DNA of 46,124 nt, from the NCBI RefSeq assembly GCF_018499875.1, contig NZ_JAHBAY010000027.1, forward strand, positions 1-46,124, in the 5' to 3' direction. Shown piece after piece: positions 22,691 through 32,200 of the stretch; the stretch's first letter is position 1, and every line of letters begins with the position of its first letter. The notes beneath the pieces are model-generated. The model was not told where the DNA came from and ran no database searches. It saw nothing but the letters and a program-made list of their open reading frames with translations. The translations under genes were made by a program, and so were the position numbers. This DNA comes from Kineosporia corallincola (lineage in GTDB: Bacteria > Actinomycetota > Actinomycetes > Actinomycetales > Kineosporiaceae).

Positions 22691-23272
22691 ATGAGCAACA
22701 CACCATCCCGCATCACCATGGAAGACCCCCAGAACTGGTCCGTACTGCTCTTCGCTCCCCAAAGCCTCGAAATCGGCTTGATGGACGAGGTTCTCACCGC
22801 GCTGAGCCAAGACGTGATCATCCAGCTACCGCAACAGGTCACCGCAACCGACGGACAGGTCACAGCACACTTCACCGAGCCCGCGACCGACGACCCGGAC
22901 ACCGAGCCGACGCTCGCCGATCTCCGCCGATCGTTCGTGGGTCACGAAGCCGGCATCGCCCTGGCCTACGCCACCGACGATAAGATCGAGCGCTCCGGAT
23001 TCCAGCACACCGCGGCGCTCGTGCGACGGCTCTTCGCCCAGCTCGGCGGAATCCAGCAGCATGCAGCGCCCCGATCCACCGAATTCGCCACGGCCGAGGC
23101 CATCTCGTCCAGCAGCCCGGAGATGCCTCTGGCCGGCCTGGTGCACTCCTCGGCAAATCCTGCTCGTACCGACCGCGAGTTCGCCATCTGGTACGGGCCC
23201 CTCGGAGGAGCGACGCTCACCCCTGACGATGCCTGGGACGCGGATGAGGAGATCGCCCGTCTCCTGCTCTGA
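22691..23272 (+). CDS. Hypothetical protein downstream of the hairpin cluster
   Basis: The gene encodes 193 aa from ATG 22691 with a GGAGAG ribosome binding site. It is soluble and acidic. An N-terminal helix-strand region (SVLLFAPQSLEIGLMDEVLTAL) is followed by an acidic linker (EPATDDPDTEP), a central helix (HTAALVRRLFAQLGG) and a C-terminal acidic tail (DDAWDADEEIARLL). Codon use is normal for a high-GC actinobacterium, so I take it as real. No family recognised. A hairpin cluster precedes it and a 10-bp inverted repeat follows it. Confidence 0.7.
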   Translation: MSNTPSRITMEDPQNWSVLLFAPQSLEIGLMDEVLTALSQDVIIQLPQQVTATDGQVTAHFTEPATDDPDTEPTLADLRRSFVGHEAGIALAYATDDKIERSGFQHTAALVRRLFAQLGGIQQHAAPRSTEFATAEAISSSSPEMPLAGLVHSSANPARTDREFAIWYGPLGGATLTPDDAWDADEEIARLLL

Positions 23273-23289
23273 GCAATATGCCGTACCAA

Positions 23290-23315
23290 CTCACGATTCA
23301 CGGAAGAATCGTGAG
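23290..23315 (+). terminator. Perfect 10-bp hairpin between two hypothetical genes
   Basis: CTCACGATTC (23290-23299) pairs fully with GAATCGTGAG (23306-23315) around a 6-base loop. It starts 18 bases after the stop of the 22691 gene. No U-run follows, so it may be a stem-only terminator, an RNA processing or stability element, or a DNA site like the other repeats in this strip. Confidence 0.55.
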
Positions 23316-23393
23316 AACACGAACCCCAGGGCGCTTCAGGTCATGGACGACGACACGACGCCCCCCGTTGACCGCTCCTTCCAGGAGACGCCC

Positions 23394-23723
23394 ATGCGCG
23401 AAATCATCCACCCCGATGGACATCTCTGGCAGAGGACCTCCGTTGCCGACGGTGATGCCGTTGACCACGAGCGCATCATCGCAACCGTCCGACTGGCCAG
23501 CAACGACGAGATCGTCGTCCGCGTGGCGCAACGCGAAGACGTCGACATCCTCGCTGATCCCGCCGTCCGGCACCTTCACCCGCCTCGGATCACCCTCGGC
23601 GGAACTTTCGAGCTGACCAGCAGCGAGTCCGCCGAGGTCATCGCAGCGCTTGGCGCAGCCAAGGATTTCTCCCTCAATCTCGAGAACCATCTCTGGAGCC
23701 CGCGGCTGGTCGGCGAGACGTAA
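23394..23723 (+). CDS. Hypothetical protein, 109 aa
   Basis: I choose ATG 23394 because CCAGGAGACG lies at the right distance; an in-frame ATG at 23343 would add 17 residues without a good ribosome binding site. The protein is a small soluble mixed alpha/beta domain (RIIATVRLASNDEIVVRVAQRED, ITLGGTFELTSSESAEVIAALGAA). It follows the 22691 gene in the same direction. No family recognised. Confidence 0.6.
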   Translation: MREIIHPDGHLWQRTSVADGDAVDHERIIATVRLASNDEIVVRVAQREDVDILADPAVRHLHPPRITLGGTFELTSSESAEVIAALGAAKDFSLNLENHLWSPRLVGET

Positions 23724-23784
23724 GACGGGATGCCTACCACTACGCGCAAGTCCGGCTCATCGACGGTCGGGGCCTGCGTCCGCC

Positions 23785-23826
23785 TCTGCGCAACTGGCCA
23801 CGTGACGACGTCGCCCGTTGCGCAGA
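23785..23826. repeat. Perfect 10-bp inverted repeat with 22-base loop
   Basis: TCTGCGCAAC (23785-23794) pairs with GTTGCGCAGA (23817-23826). It lies 62 bases after the 23394 gene. A second short one, ACTGGT (23864-23869) with ACCAGT (23872-23877), follows. Neither matches the integron attC core pattern I know. Confidence 0.55.
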
Positions 23827-23845
23827 AATCCCCCTGGAGGAACCG

Positions 23846-23902
23846 ATGGATCCTGAACCGTCCACTGGTACACCAGTAAGGTGCTCTGCGGCACCGAGCA
23901 GC
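23846..23902 (+). pseudogene. Possible truncated gene start at the helicase junction
   Basis: ATG 23846 follows CTGGAGGAACCG, an excellent ribosome binding site spaced like those of the two upstream genes. It opens MDPEPSTGTPVR and then runs straight into the antisense 3' end of the helicase gene. I read it as the first codons of a third gene of this small cluster, cut off by the event that brought in the helicase remnant. The start is supported by its site only. Confidence 0.3.
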
Positions 23903-25833
23903 TACGATCTGTCCAGCCAGCGCCGTTCCGCCTCCTTGAGGGCCTCACGAATCTGCGTCTCCACACGGCTGGTAGTGGTGGGCAACCGAAGCAGACCAAG
24001 GGCCCGGTCCTCGAAGATCTGATCCTTCAGCCGGTCCCGGCGAAGCTGCACTGGATCATTTGCGTGATAACGGAATCCGTCGACCTCAATTGCCAGCCAC
24101 GGCAGGTTACTGATGCGGTTGTAGACGACGAAGTCCAGTGAGGCTCCGTTACGGACGAACCGCTCCTGGTCCGGTGTCAGCCCGTTCAGGTTCGGAAGCA
24201 GGGTACGCAGCAGCATCTGCCGCGCCACGACCAGATGAGCGTACTCGGGTTCGGACAGCAGCTCGTGAAGCAATGTCCAGACGATATCCTCGGCGGGGTT
24301 GGCGATCTCGAACCGCCGCCGGGAGGCAAACCCGTCCAGCCTGCGGTCATAGTTCTGGTAGAGCAGATCGAACACCGAAAGCACGTCGCTGTCGACCACA
24401 TCCTGATCGGGGTTCTGGTAGCCGATGTATCCGATCAGATCGCGTAGGTGCCGGCTGGACGGCAAGAGGTCGTTGTTGGTCACCAGCACAAACTTTTCTG
24501 CCGCTCGCGACACCGCGACGTTCACCAGACGGGCATCATCGACGAACTCGAGACCCGACCTTCCAGAACGGGTCTCGTCCAGAACCGTGGTCAGGATCAT
24601 CACCGGCTTCTGTCGGCCCTGGTACTTGTGCACTGTAGCCACATCCGCAGCGACCGTCACGGTCTCCCGGGTGAGGTCGACCTGCTGGTTGTACGGAGCG
24701 GCGATACCGATCTGCGATTCCTCGAAACCTTTGCAGTAGTGCGGGATCACCTCGTCCTCGATGACGTCGACCTCACGACGGTTGGACCGGCCGCCCGTTT
24801 GATGCCGGCGCATGTGGTTCCCGGCGGCGGTACGCACCACCGTCATGGGCCGCTCATCGCCGGGCCGGGTGAACGGGATCAGAGCGCCCGCGTAGAACGC
24901 CTTGTTACAGTAGCCAATGATCGCCGGATCGCAGCGATAATGTTCCCGCAGCAGTGTTTTCGGAAGATTGTCCCCGTACCGGGCATGCAGCGACGACAGC
25001 ATGCTGTGGGCCATGTAGTCGAACGCCGGATGAGGTGCATCCCGGCCGCGTCCGGCCTCGGCGGATATCTGCCCGAGCTGGCGGCTGTCCCCGACCACCA
25101 CCAGCCTGCGGCATCGGGCCAGGACCGGCGCCGCAGCCAGCAGATCCACCTGGGACGCCTCGTCGATGATCACGTAGTCCAGCAGAGCGTCTGGCCCGAT
25201 CGCCCCCGGAAGCGCGTGGCAGGTGCTGGCGATCACCGGATAGTCCCGACTGAACTGGGTGAAGACGCTGCCGCCCCAAAGCCGCCCCGGATCGTACGTG
25301 ACTCTGCTCAGGTCTTGGTAGCGCTCCCGGAGCGCGGCTTCGAAATGCCGGCTGGACAGATCGCGATGTTCCTCGACCAGCCGTTCGAAGGAGCTGCTTC
25401 GCAGACGGTCCTCGATGGATTCTTCCTCGTGCTGCAACTCTTCTATACGCCGAACGTAGAAGGCGTGCTGCAACCGCAGGATCACATCGGTGTCACCGGG
25501 GTCCAGCCCACGCAGCGACCCGTATCGGAAGTACCGCTGCACCCGCCGAATGAGTCCACGGGCCGCGCCGCCGGCGGCAGGATGCGTCTCCACCAGGAAA
25601 TCGACGATCCGGCCAGAAGATTGCCTGAGCAGGGGCAGCTTCGTCAGTTCCGGAACCTGCTGCTGCTCGAGGAGGTCCTCGAAGTGCCGCACCTCGAGCC
25701 GATAGGCCTCCAGTTCACCGCGAACGACGGCCCGACGCAGTTCGTCGGCCTGAGCCTCCCGCAGTCTTCGGTCGACACGGGCCAGGTGCTCCGGGCGGGG
25801 TTCCGGCGACGGGCCGCCCAGCATCGCCTGCAC
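23902..25833 (-). pseudogene. SF1 helicase-nuclease, 5'-truncated (lacks Walker A)
   Basis: The remaining frame has 643 codons from a GTG at 25833; family-like residues (HDRRNAEV) continue a few codons upstream until an in-frame TGA at 25867-25869. It keeps helicase motif II (YVIIDEASQVDLL), motif III (VVVGDSRQLGQI), YRCDP, the Q-rich motif V area (VATVHKYQGRQK) and motif VI (LVNVAVSRAAEKF). A C-terminal nuclease domain follows (LDFVVYNR, LAIEVDG, RDRLKDQI), a PD-(D/E)xK type seen in DUF559/DUF2726 proteins. The Walker A domain and everything before it are missing; complete relatives are usually about 1000 aa or more. The product cannot hydrolyse ATP, though the nuclease part is intact. Confidence 0.8.
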
Positions 25834-25999
25834 CTCGGCGTTACGGCGGTCATGCCCGTCGACTCTTCAGCTTCACGCAGGAGCCCTGGCAATGATCCTG
25901 AGCCAGTACTCCCTCAGGCTGAATGAAGAATCCAGCTCTCCAGTTCTGGCGGTCTACGCCCGACCCCTTAACTTCCAACAAGTTAGGTGAGGGTGGCAC

Positions 26000-27049
26000 A
26001 TGGATTGCGGTTGCCGGGGGTGCCAAGATTCCAAAAAATGGCTGGCTGCAGTTGGAGCTTTGTATATTAATAGACGTGTCAGTCAATTGAATTTTTTCGC
26101 CCGACCCGTGGCAATAGCCAAGCTGGATGTCGTAGCCGCGTCTGCTTTTATCGTCGCATCAGGCTCTCTAATTTTCCTGTCAACGGTACACCTCCAATTC
26201 TTCGGGAAAGAGCCAAAGCCTACGGCAGGACAACTGATGACTGCGGCAGTAGCCATACTGCTTGCTGGCCTATCCTTCGCGCATAACATCGCAACTAAGC
26301 GGCGAGACGAGTTGGCACGGTCCCACGCCGATCTAAAGAATAGTTTCCGCCGTCTCACTTCTCGCGTTTCGATGAGCGCCTCAGTTTATGCCCGATCGAG
26401 CAATAACAGTGTAAAAGATTTAATCCGTGAACGCGGCGCAAGGGAGGCAGGGGACCCGTATGCCCGTAGCGGGTACGGGCTCGAGGCGTGGAGGAGAAAA
26501 AATTACGCAGAGTTGAAGCGATTGAACGAGGAGGCGACTTTGGCTCAGGCCTCGGATATTGACGCAAAGACGGCGTCAGCAATCGCGGAAGCGTTCGCGG
26601 ATTTCTACTGCGCTTTAGGCACCTTCCGCGCGACCTGCAAGCCATATAAATACCTAGAGTCAGCCGCGCTTCGCCTTGAGCGATATGCCAGGGTCTGGGA
26701 GGTGTACGTCCTCCGCGATCCATTTAATGATTCTAATGTGAACTATAAGTCCAGAGCAGCCTATTTTCATTTGAGCCGAGAATTTTTGGATCTTATTGGA
26801 AGGATCATTTACCGAAGCCCTCATTTCCCGTTGGATGAAAGGGTTTTGCGTTTAATGAAGGCTCGGCGTAGCCGAAAAAATTTGCGGTCTCTCCGTCGGC
26901 GCTACCGTGCCGACACTTATGTTTGGATCACGGTCGCAGCTCACGTATCTGCCAGCATCGTGATCGATCATATTGAGTCAAGTCGCACGCCTAATCGTTT
27001 CGATTGGCTAGAACGTCTCCGGAACGACCGCCCATCCGAACCTGTTTGA
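26000..27049 (+). CDS. SLATT-like two-TM protein
   Basis: The gene encodes 349 aa from ATG 26000 (AGGTGAGGG upstream; GTG 26108 is an alternative). Two helices lie close together at about 43-65 and 77-95, then a long cytoplasmic helical region rich in Arg, Lys and Glu (RRDELARSHADLKNSFRRLTSR, ALRLERYARVWEVYV). This is the plan of SLATT domains, which act as membrane effectors in nucleotide-signalled defence systems. No SMODS, SLOG or reverse-transcriptase partner is adjacent. Base composition is clearly more AT-rich than the flanking genes, a sign of transfer. The family call rests on architecture only. Confidence 0.5.
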   Translation: MDCGCRGCQDSKKWLAAVGALYINRRVSQLNFFARPVAIAKLDVVAASAFIVASGSLIFLSTVHLQFFGKEPKPTAGQLMTAAVAILLAGLSFAHNIATKRRDELARSHADLKNSFRRLTSRVSMSASVYARSSNNSVKDLIRERGAREAGDPYARSGYGLEAWRRKNYAELKRLNEEATLAQASDIDAKTASAIAEAFADFYCALGTFRATCKPYKYLESAALRLERYARVWEVYVLRDPFNDSNVNYKSRAAYFHLSREFLDLIGRIIYRSPHFPLDERVLRLMKARRSRKNLRSLRRRYRADTYVWITVAAHVSASIVIDHIESSRTPNRFDWLERLRNDRPSEPV

Positions 27050-27463
27050 ATTGCCCGGAGGGCGAGTTCTAGCAAGGGGACAGTCCCTCTCCTTCGGCTT
27101 GTCGGACGTCAGTAAAAGTCGCGGCAGATCAGCGGGTCCGTTACCGGCCGAAGCTCCGACCGGACGGCTACGGACGCGTTCTCTTCAACCGCCCTCGGCC
27201 AGGTTCACGACAAAGCCCTGAATTTCGAGGGCCCGGTCGGCCGTGCCGGCAAGCACTTCGCTGAGTGCCTCAAGTTGCTGTTTGACCTGCTCGATCCCGT
27301 CGAGCAGGTTCTGAGCGCCGATTGCTTCGGCAACGCCGGCGATTTCTTCGGTTACGGATCATGATCGATGCGAACCTTCGCGCAGCTTCAGCATCCGCGC
27401 CAGGCGCGGACCACAGTGGCCGCACCGCCCGTTGCCGGCAGCCCGAAATCCGCAGGATCACCA
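27050..27463. other. Gap with a remnant coding fragment
   Basis: The 414-bp gap after the SLATT-like gene has no complete gene. On the minus strand, 27185-27358 reads as a protein-like peptide (EEIAGVAEAIGAQNLLDGIEQ, then VKQQLEALSEVLAG, and FVVNLAEGG at the end) but has no start codon and a stop just before it. It looks like the tail of a small coiled-coil protein. A perfect 10-bp inverted repeat inside (27285-27309) follows from the LLDGIEQ codons and needs no other explanation. Confidence 0.4.
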
Positions 27464-28039
27464 TCACATCGGCGGCAGGGCCGCCATCTCGACCAGCTTC
27501 TCGGGCGAACTCGGCACCCGCAGGTGCCGGCCCTCGTCCCGCATCGCATTCAGCAGGTCGAAGCCCCGATCAGCAGAAATCTCGTCCATCTGGACGGCCA
27601 TCCCGATCAGGTGCCGGGTCTCGTACGCCTCCAGCTTTTGGCTCCGCGCGTAGTCAATGGAGTCGCGATCGTCCGACACCCACCAGGACCCGGAAAACTC
27701 TTCGGAGTGCTTCAGCAGGTAGCACGTCTGCGCCTCTCCGAGGTGCTGCCTCGCGTGCTTGCTCGTACCACCGAAGACTGCCCGGCGGATCCGTTCGATG
27801 CCTTGCAGATCCTGGCGGTCGGTGATCTCGATGGGCGACCCGAGCCAGCCGTCGAACGGCAGGCTCACGAGGTCGGGCCAATAGGCGCTCGACTTCTGGG
27901 CCTCGCGGGCGACGGCGTCGGTCCATCGCCCCTTGCCCGAAAGTACTTTCCGCAGCAATGAGAGCTGGTGGACCGCAGCAAAGTTACAAAGGACGGTGTT
28001 GTCCGGGAACACGAAGCTCGACACGGCCGACCAGTCCAC
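27464..28039 (-). CDS. PIN-like domain protein paired with the XRE-ImmA gene
   Basis: The frame starts at GTG 28039, 2 bases after the upstream stop; an in-frame GTG five codons in (VSSFVFPDN) is an alternative. The protein has 191 aa. It has the PIN fold's acidic residues in order: D13 (FPDNTVL), E102 (HLGEAQT), and D123/D124/D126 (VSDDRDS). PIN domains are metal-dependent RNases, and many are toxins. The tight link to an XRE-ImmA/IrrE gene resembles a toxin-antitoxin or regulator-effector pair. A catalytic role is inferred, not shown. Confidence 0.7.
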   Translation of the reverse strand: MDWSAVSSFVFPDNTVLCNFAAVHQLSLLRKVLSGKGRWTDAVAREAQKSSAYWPDLVSLPFDGWLGSPIEITDRQDLQGIERIRRAVFGGTSKHARQHLGEAQTCYLLKHSEEFSGSWWVSDDRDSIDYARSQKLEAYETRHLIGMAVQMDEISADRGFDLLNAMRDEGRHLRVPSSPEKLVEMAALPPM

Positions 28040-28041
28040 CT

Positions 28042-29115
28042 TTAGTGGGATTCGAGTGATTCCCGAAGGCTATCAACCTCGACTCCAAGGAGTGCCGCAT
28101 AGGGACGCAACGTGGCCTCGCCGCTCTCGTAGGCCCGGTAGGCATCGCGGCACAGCAATCCTGGCGGCCGGGGACGGCTGGACCTGGCCACCAGATCGGC
28201 ATACACGTCGCCCCGGCCGGCCATAGCGGCTGCTCGCGCGCTGCTCAGCTTTCTGAACCGGTCACAGACGCCGGCATCGATCAGCCGAAGATCTTTCAGC
28301 CGAAGCGCCAGGCTGCTAGGCGAAACCGCCAGCTCATCAGCCAGCCGCGCGAAGTCCGGCTCGTCGATCCCGGTGCCCCCGACGGCTTCCCGCAGCCGCG
28401 CTGACGGCATCAGGAGTGCAGCGGCGAACGCATTGGCCAGCCGCTCGCTCTCGTCCAGCCGGTACTTGGCGTTGTAGACATTCGCATCGATGTGAATCTG
28501 CTGATCGTCTCCGTTGAGGAGGTGACCCAGCTCGTGCGCGATCGTGAAACGCTGCCGGGCCGGCATCTGCGAGGTGCCGACCAGGATCAGCTTGGCCTCG
28601 TCGCTGGACACCGACAGACCGTCGAAGTCCTGCCCCAACGCACAGACCGTGACGTCCACACCGAAGGCGGCCTCCACCACCTCGGCAAGCTCTGGCTCGG
28701 AGACCGACCGTCCCACTTCCGTGATGCGCGCCCGTGCCGCGGCCGCCCGTTCTTCTGCGGAGCCCTGCCGAAGCCCACTAAGGTCGGGTTCGTGCCATGG
28801 CTGCCCGAACCCCAGGAAGGCCATGTCCGATCGCATCGTGCTGAGCCGCTGCGCCTCCTCCAGCGCCACGGCGGCGGTGCCCCCGGTGGAACGGGCAGCA
28901 ACGGCCAGCTCCGGCTCCGTGCCGGTGATCAGCCAATCGACCGTGACCCCACACAGCTCCGACACCTCCGCCAGGTCCAGCGAGCTGAACCTCCGGCTCC
29001 CGCTGAGCGACTTCGAAAGCTTCGTCGCGTCAAGGCCGATGCGCTCGGCGAAGACCCGATGCGTCAGGCCCGAGGCGGCGATGAGCTCACGCACCCGGTC
29101 AGCTGTGGTCGACAT
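28042..29115 (-). CDS. XRE-family regulator with ImmA/IrrE metallopeptidase domain
   Basis: I choose ATG 29115 (357 aa); the longer open frame upstream would run through the operator. An XRE HTH covers about 10-65 (ADRVRELIAASGLTHRVFAERIG, then LDATKLSKSLSG). The COG2856/ImmA-IrrE domain carries the zinc motif FTIAHELGHLLNGD (near residue 191) and downstream residues ANAFAAALLMP. ImmA proteases cleave repressors in mobile elements and IrrE triggers DNA-damage responses; here sensor and DNA-binding parts are fused. Divergent from drmD across 102 bp, it is a likely regulator of the DISARM operon. Confidence 0.88.
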   Translation of the reverse strand: MSTTADRVRELIAASGLTHRVFAERIGLDATKLSKSLSGSRRFSSLDLAEVSELCGVTVDWLITGTEPELAVAARSTGGTAAVALEEAQRLSTMRSDMAFLGFGQPWHEPDLSGLRQGSAEERAAAARARITEVGRSVSEPELAEVVEAAFGVDVTVCALGQDFDGLSVSSDEAKLILVGTSQMPARQRFTIAHELGHLLNGDDQQIHIDANVYNAKYRLDESERLANAFAAALLMPSARLREAVGGTGIDEPDFARLADELAVSPSSLALRLKDLRLIDAGVCDRFRKLSSARAAAMAGRGDVYADLVARSSRPRPPGLLCRDAYRAYESGEATLRPYAALLGVEVDSLRESLESH

Positions 29116-29135
29116 GCAACACACCCTATGGATCG

Positions 29136-29152
29136 GTTGCGATAATCGCAAC
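29136..29152. promoter_or_regulatory. 17-bp palindrome, candidate operator between xre-immA and drmD
   Basis: GTTGCGAT-A-ATCGCAAC is a perfect inverted repeat with a one-base centre, in the middle of the 102-bp divergent gap. Its position, 21 bases upstream of the regulator's start and 66 bases before drmD, fits an XRE operator controlling both directions. TTGCGA in the palindrome could serve as a -35 box for either direction. Confidence 0.65.
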
Positions 29153-29217
29153 GGAAGTGCAGCATAAGTGACCCGATGAGGTGCAGAACCACCCCGTCGA
29201 TGTTCTGAGGAGTGTGT

Positions 29218-32200
29218 GTGACAGCGCAATCGGTGGGCCCGGACCAGCGACGAGGCCTACCGCCGCTGCCGGAGCCGGGCCAGGTCGTCGAGGTCCGGGG
29301 CGGGAGCTGGGCCGTAGCCGATGTGCGCCAGCAAGGTCTGCCACGCAGTCCCGCTGACGAGACGGTCGCCGGCCTGAGCCATGTCGTGCGCCTGCAATCC
29401 CTGGACGAAGACCGCCTCGGCGAGGAGCTCTCCGTCGTCTGGGAGCTGGAACTCGGCCACACGGTCGCTCCGGACCAGGGGCTGCCCGAAACCATCGCCC
29501 CTGAGACGTTCGACGACCCGAACGTCCTCGCCGCCTTTGTCGACGCGGTGCGCTGGGGTGCCGTCACTTCCGCCGACACCAACTCGTACCAGGCCCCGTT
29601 CCGCAGTGGCGCCAATGTCGAGGCCTACCAGCTCGAGCCACTGAGCCGGGCACTCAGCGCGCCGCGCACGAACCTGCTGCTCGCCGACGACGTCGGCCTG
29701 GGCAAGACCATCGAAGCCGGCCTGGTCGTGCAGGAGTTGCTCCTGCGCCACCGCGCCCGCTCGGTCCTCATCCTGTGCCCACCCAGCCTCGCGGTGAAGT
29801 GGCAGGACGAGATGCGCGAGAAGTTCGGACTCGACTTCGTCATCGTGAACAGCGAACTGATGGCCCAGATCCGCCGCTCGCACGGCCTGAACGCCAATCC
29901 CTTCCTGCTGTTCCCCCGCACCATCATCAGCCTGGCCTGGCTGCCCACAGCCCGGGCACAGCGCCTGATGCGGACAGCGTTCGCCCAGACCCGCGAGGCC
30001 AACACCGCACGCCGCTACGCCTTCGACATCCTGGTCGTGGACGAGGCCCATCACGTCGCCCCGTCCAGCCCGAGCGCGGTCGGCGGGGGGCGCGGGTACG
30101 CCATCGACAGCCAGCGCACCATCGCCACACGCGCGCTCGCCGAGCACTGCGAGCACCGACTGTTCCTCAGCGCGACCCCGCACAACGGTCATCCGGAGTC
30201 GTTCACCGCGCTCCTGGAAATGATTGACAACCGACGCTTCACGCGAGGTGCGGTGCTCGACGAGAAGGCGCTGCGCGACGTCACCGTGCGGCGTCTCAAG
30301 AGTGAACTCACCGACAAGGACTTCAAGCAGCGCGAGTTGAAGACGCTCCCGTTCGATCCGGCCCCCGACGAACAGCGAGCCTTCGCCGAGCTGGACCGGA
30401 TCCTGACGGCCAGCGCCCAGCAGTCCGGTCGCAAGGGATCGAGCGCCGACATCGTGGCCCTGCTGCTGAAGAAGCGCTTCTTCTCCAGCCCCTGGTCGTT
30501 CGCGCGCACCCTGGAGCTGTACCAGCGCGCCGCTCCCGGAGGCGGCCTGCCCGACCTCGACGAGGACAACGACGAGATCTATCAGGAGACGCTCGGCTCG
30601 CTCCAGTCCGACGAGGAGGAGGGTGAGGCCGACCAGCCCGAGTTCAGTGTGCTGCGGCACAGCAAGAAGTCCGATCCCCTCGCCGCCGCCACCACCGCGC
30701 AGCTCGAGGCCCTGGTGTCGTGGGGCCGCGAGTACGAGCACCGACCGGACTCCCGGCTCAGTGCGCTGCTGACATGGCTGGACTCCCAGTGCCGCCCCGA
30801 TGGCAAGCTCTGGACGAACAACCGTGTGGTGATCTTCACCGAGTATGCGGCCACCCTGGAGTGGATCAAGAACGTCTTGGAGCAGAAGGGCTACCTGGGC
30901 CATCTCGACGTGATCCAGGGCTCGACCCCCCTCGACGAACGCGAAGACATCCGCGCGCGTTTCACCGAACCGCCCGAGCGCAACGATCTGCGAGTCCTGA
31001 TCGCCACCGACTCGGCCGGCGAAGGCATCGATCTCCAGCTCTACTGCCACCTGCTGGTCAACTTCGACATCCCGTTCAACCCTTCGCGGCTGGAGCAGCG
31101 CATCGGCCGCATCGACCGCTACAACCAGCCGCACCGTCCTGAGATCTACAACTTCAAACCGAGCACGACGTCCGAGACCTATTCCGCCGACCTGGAATTC
31201 ATGGACCGCATCGCCAAGAAGGTGGCCACCGTCGCCCAGGACCTCGGCTCGGTCAACCAGGTCATCGACGTTCAGCTGCGTCACCACTTCGGTTCGGCCG
31301 CCACCCGCAAGGCCAAGGCCAAGAACCAGCCGCTCGACGACGGCAACGCGATCATCGCCCGCAGCCTGGCCGGTGGCTCCACGCTCAACGCCAAGCTCAC
31401 CGAACTGTCCCGCAGCTACGACCAGCGCAAGGTCGACATGCACCTCACCCCGGCGAATGCCCGGCGCGTGATCGACACCGCGCTCACCCTGGCTGCCCAG
31501 CCCCCGCTGATCCCGGTCGGCAGTGAGCGCACCGACGCCCCGGTTTTCCAGATCCCCGCCCTCGGTGCCGGCTGGCAACCTGCCCTGGCCGGGCTCGACA
31601 CCCGCCGCACGCCGGGCGTCTGGCGTCACATCACCTTCGACGCCGACGCCGCCAAGGCCGACATCGACCTGGTCCACATCCATCTCGGTCACGCCCTGAT
31701 GCAGAAAGCGACCCGTCTGCTGCGTGGCAGCCTGTTCAGCTCCGACACCTCCGTGCACCGCGTAACCGCAGTGACCGTCCCGGATCTCACGGAATCCTGC
31801 GTGGCCGTCGTCTCCCGCCTGGTCCTGGTCGGCCGCGGGGGCCTTCGCCTGCACGAGGAGGTCTTCCTCACCGGCGTGCGCCTGCGTGGTGGACGGATCG
31901 CCGAGGACAAGGTGGAGGCGCTGCTCGACACGTCCCTGGACGGCGACGAGCTCGAACCGGTCACCGACCGGTTGCGCGCCAACCTCACCGAGCAGTGGAA
32001 CGCCGAGAACTCACGCATGCGAACGCAGTTGCTCGACGCGATGGAGGCCCGGGCCGCCACCAAGCAGAAGAACGTGCAGAAGCAGCTCGAGGCCCGCCAT
32101 CAGTCCGACGTGAAGCGCGCCCACGAAATCTTCGCGGCGTTCCGGGTCAATCTCGACGAATCGCAGAAGGATCTGCGCAAGAAGTTCGACGAGATGCTGC

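Noticed and set aside
22500-23877. Integron attC sites as an explanation of the hairpins
   Set aside because: The arms do not contain the GTTRRRY/RYYYAAC core pair at the expected places, and no integrase gene is visible.
27285-27309. Perfect 10-bp inverted repeat as a regulatory hairpin
   Set aside because: It arises from codons of a protein-like peptide (LLDGIEQ) and needs no separate explanation.
29257-31854. An 865-codon open frame on the minus strand, antisense to drmD
   Set aside because: It mirrors a well-supported helicase gene. Its residues (runs of Gly, Ala, Val, Gln with no motif) are what antisense reading of GC-rich codons gives.
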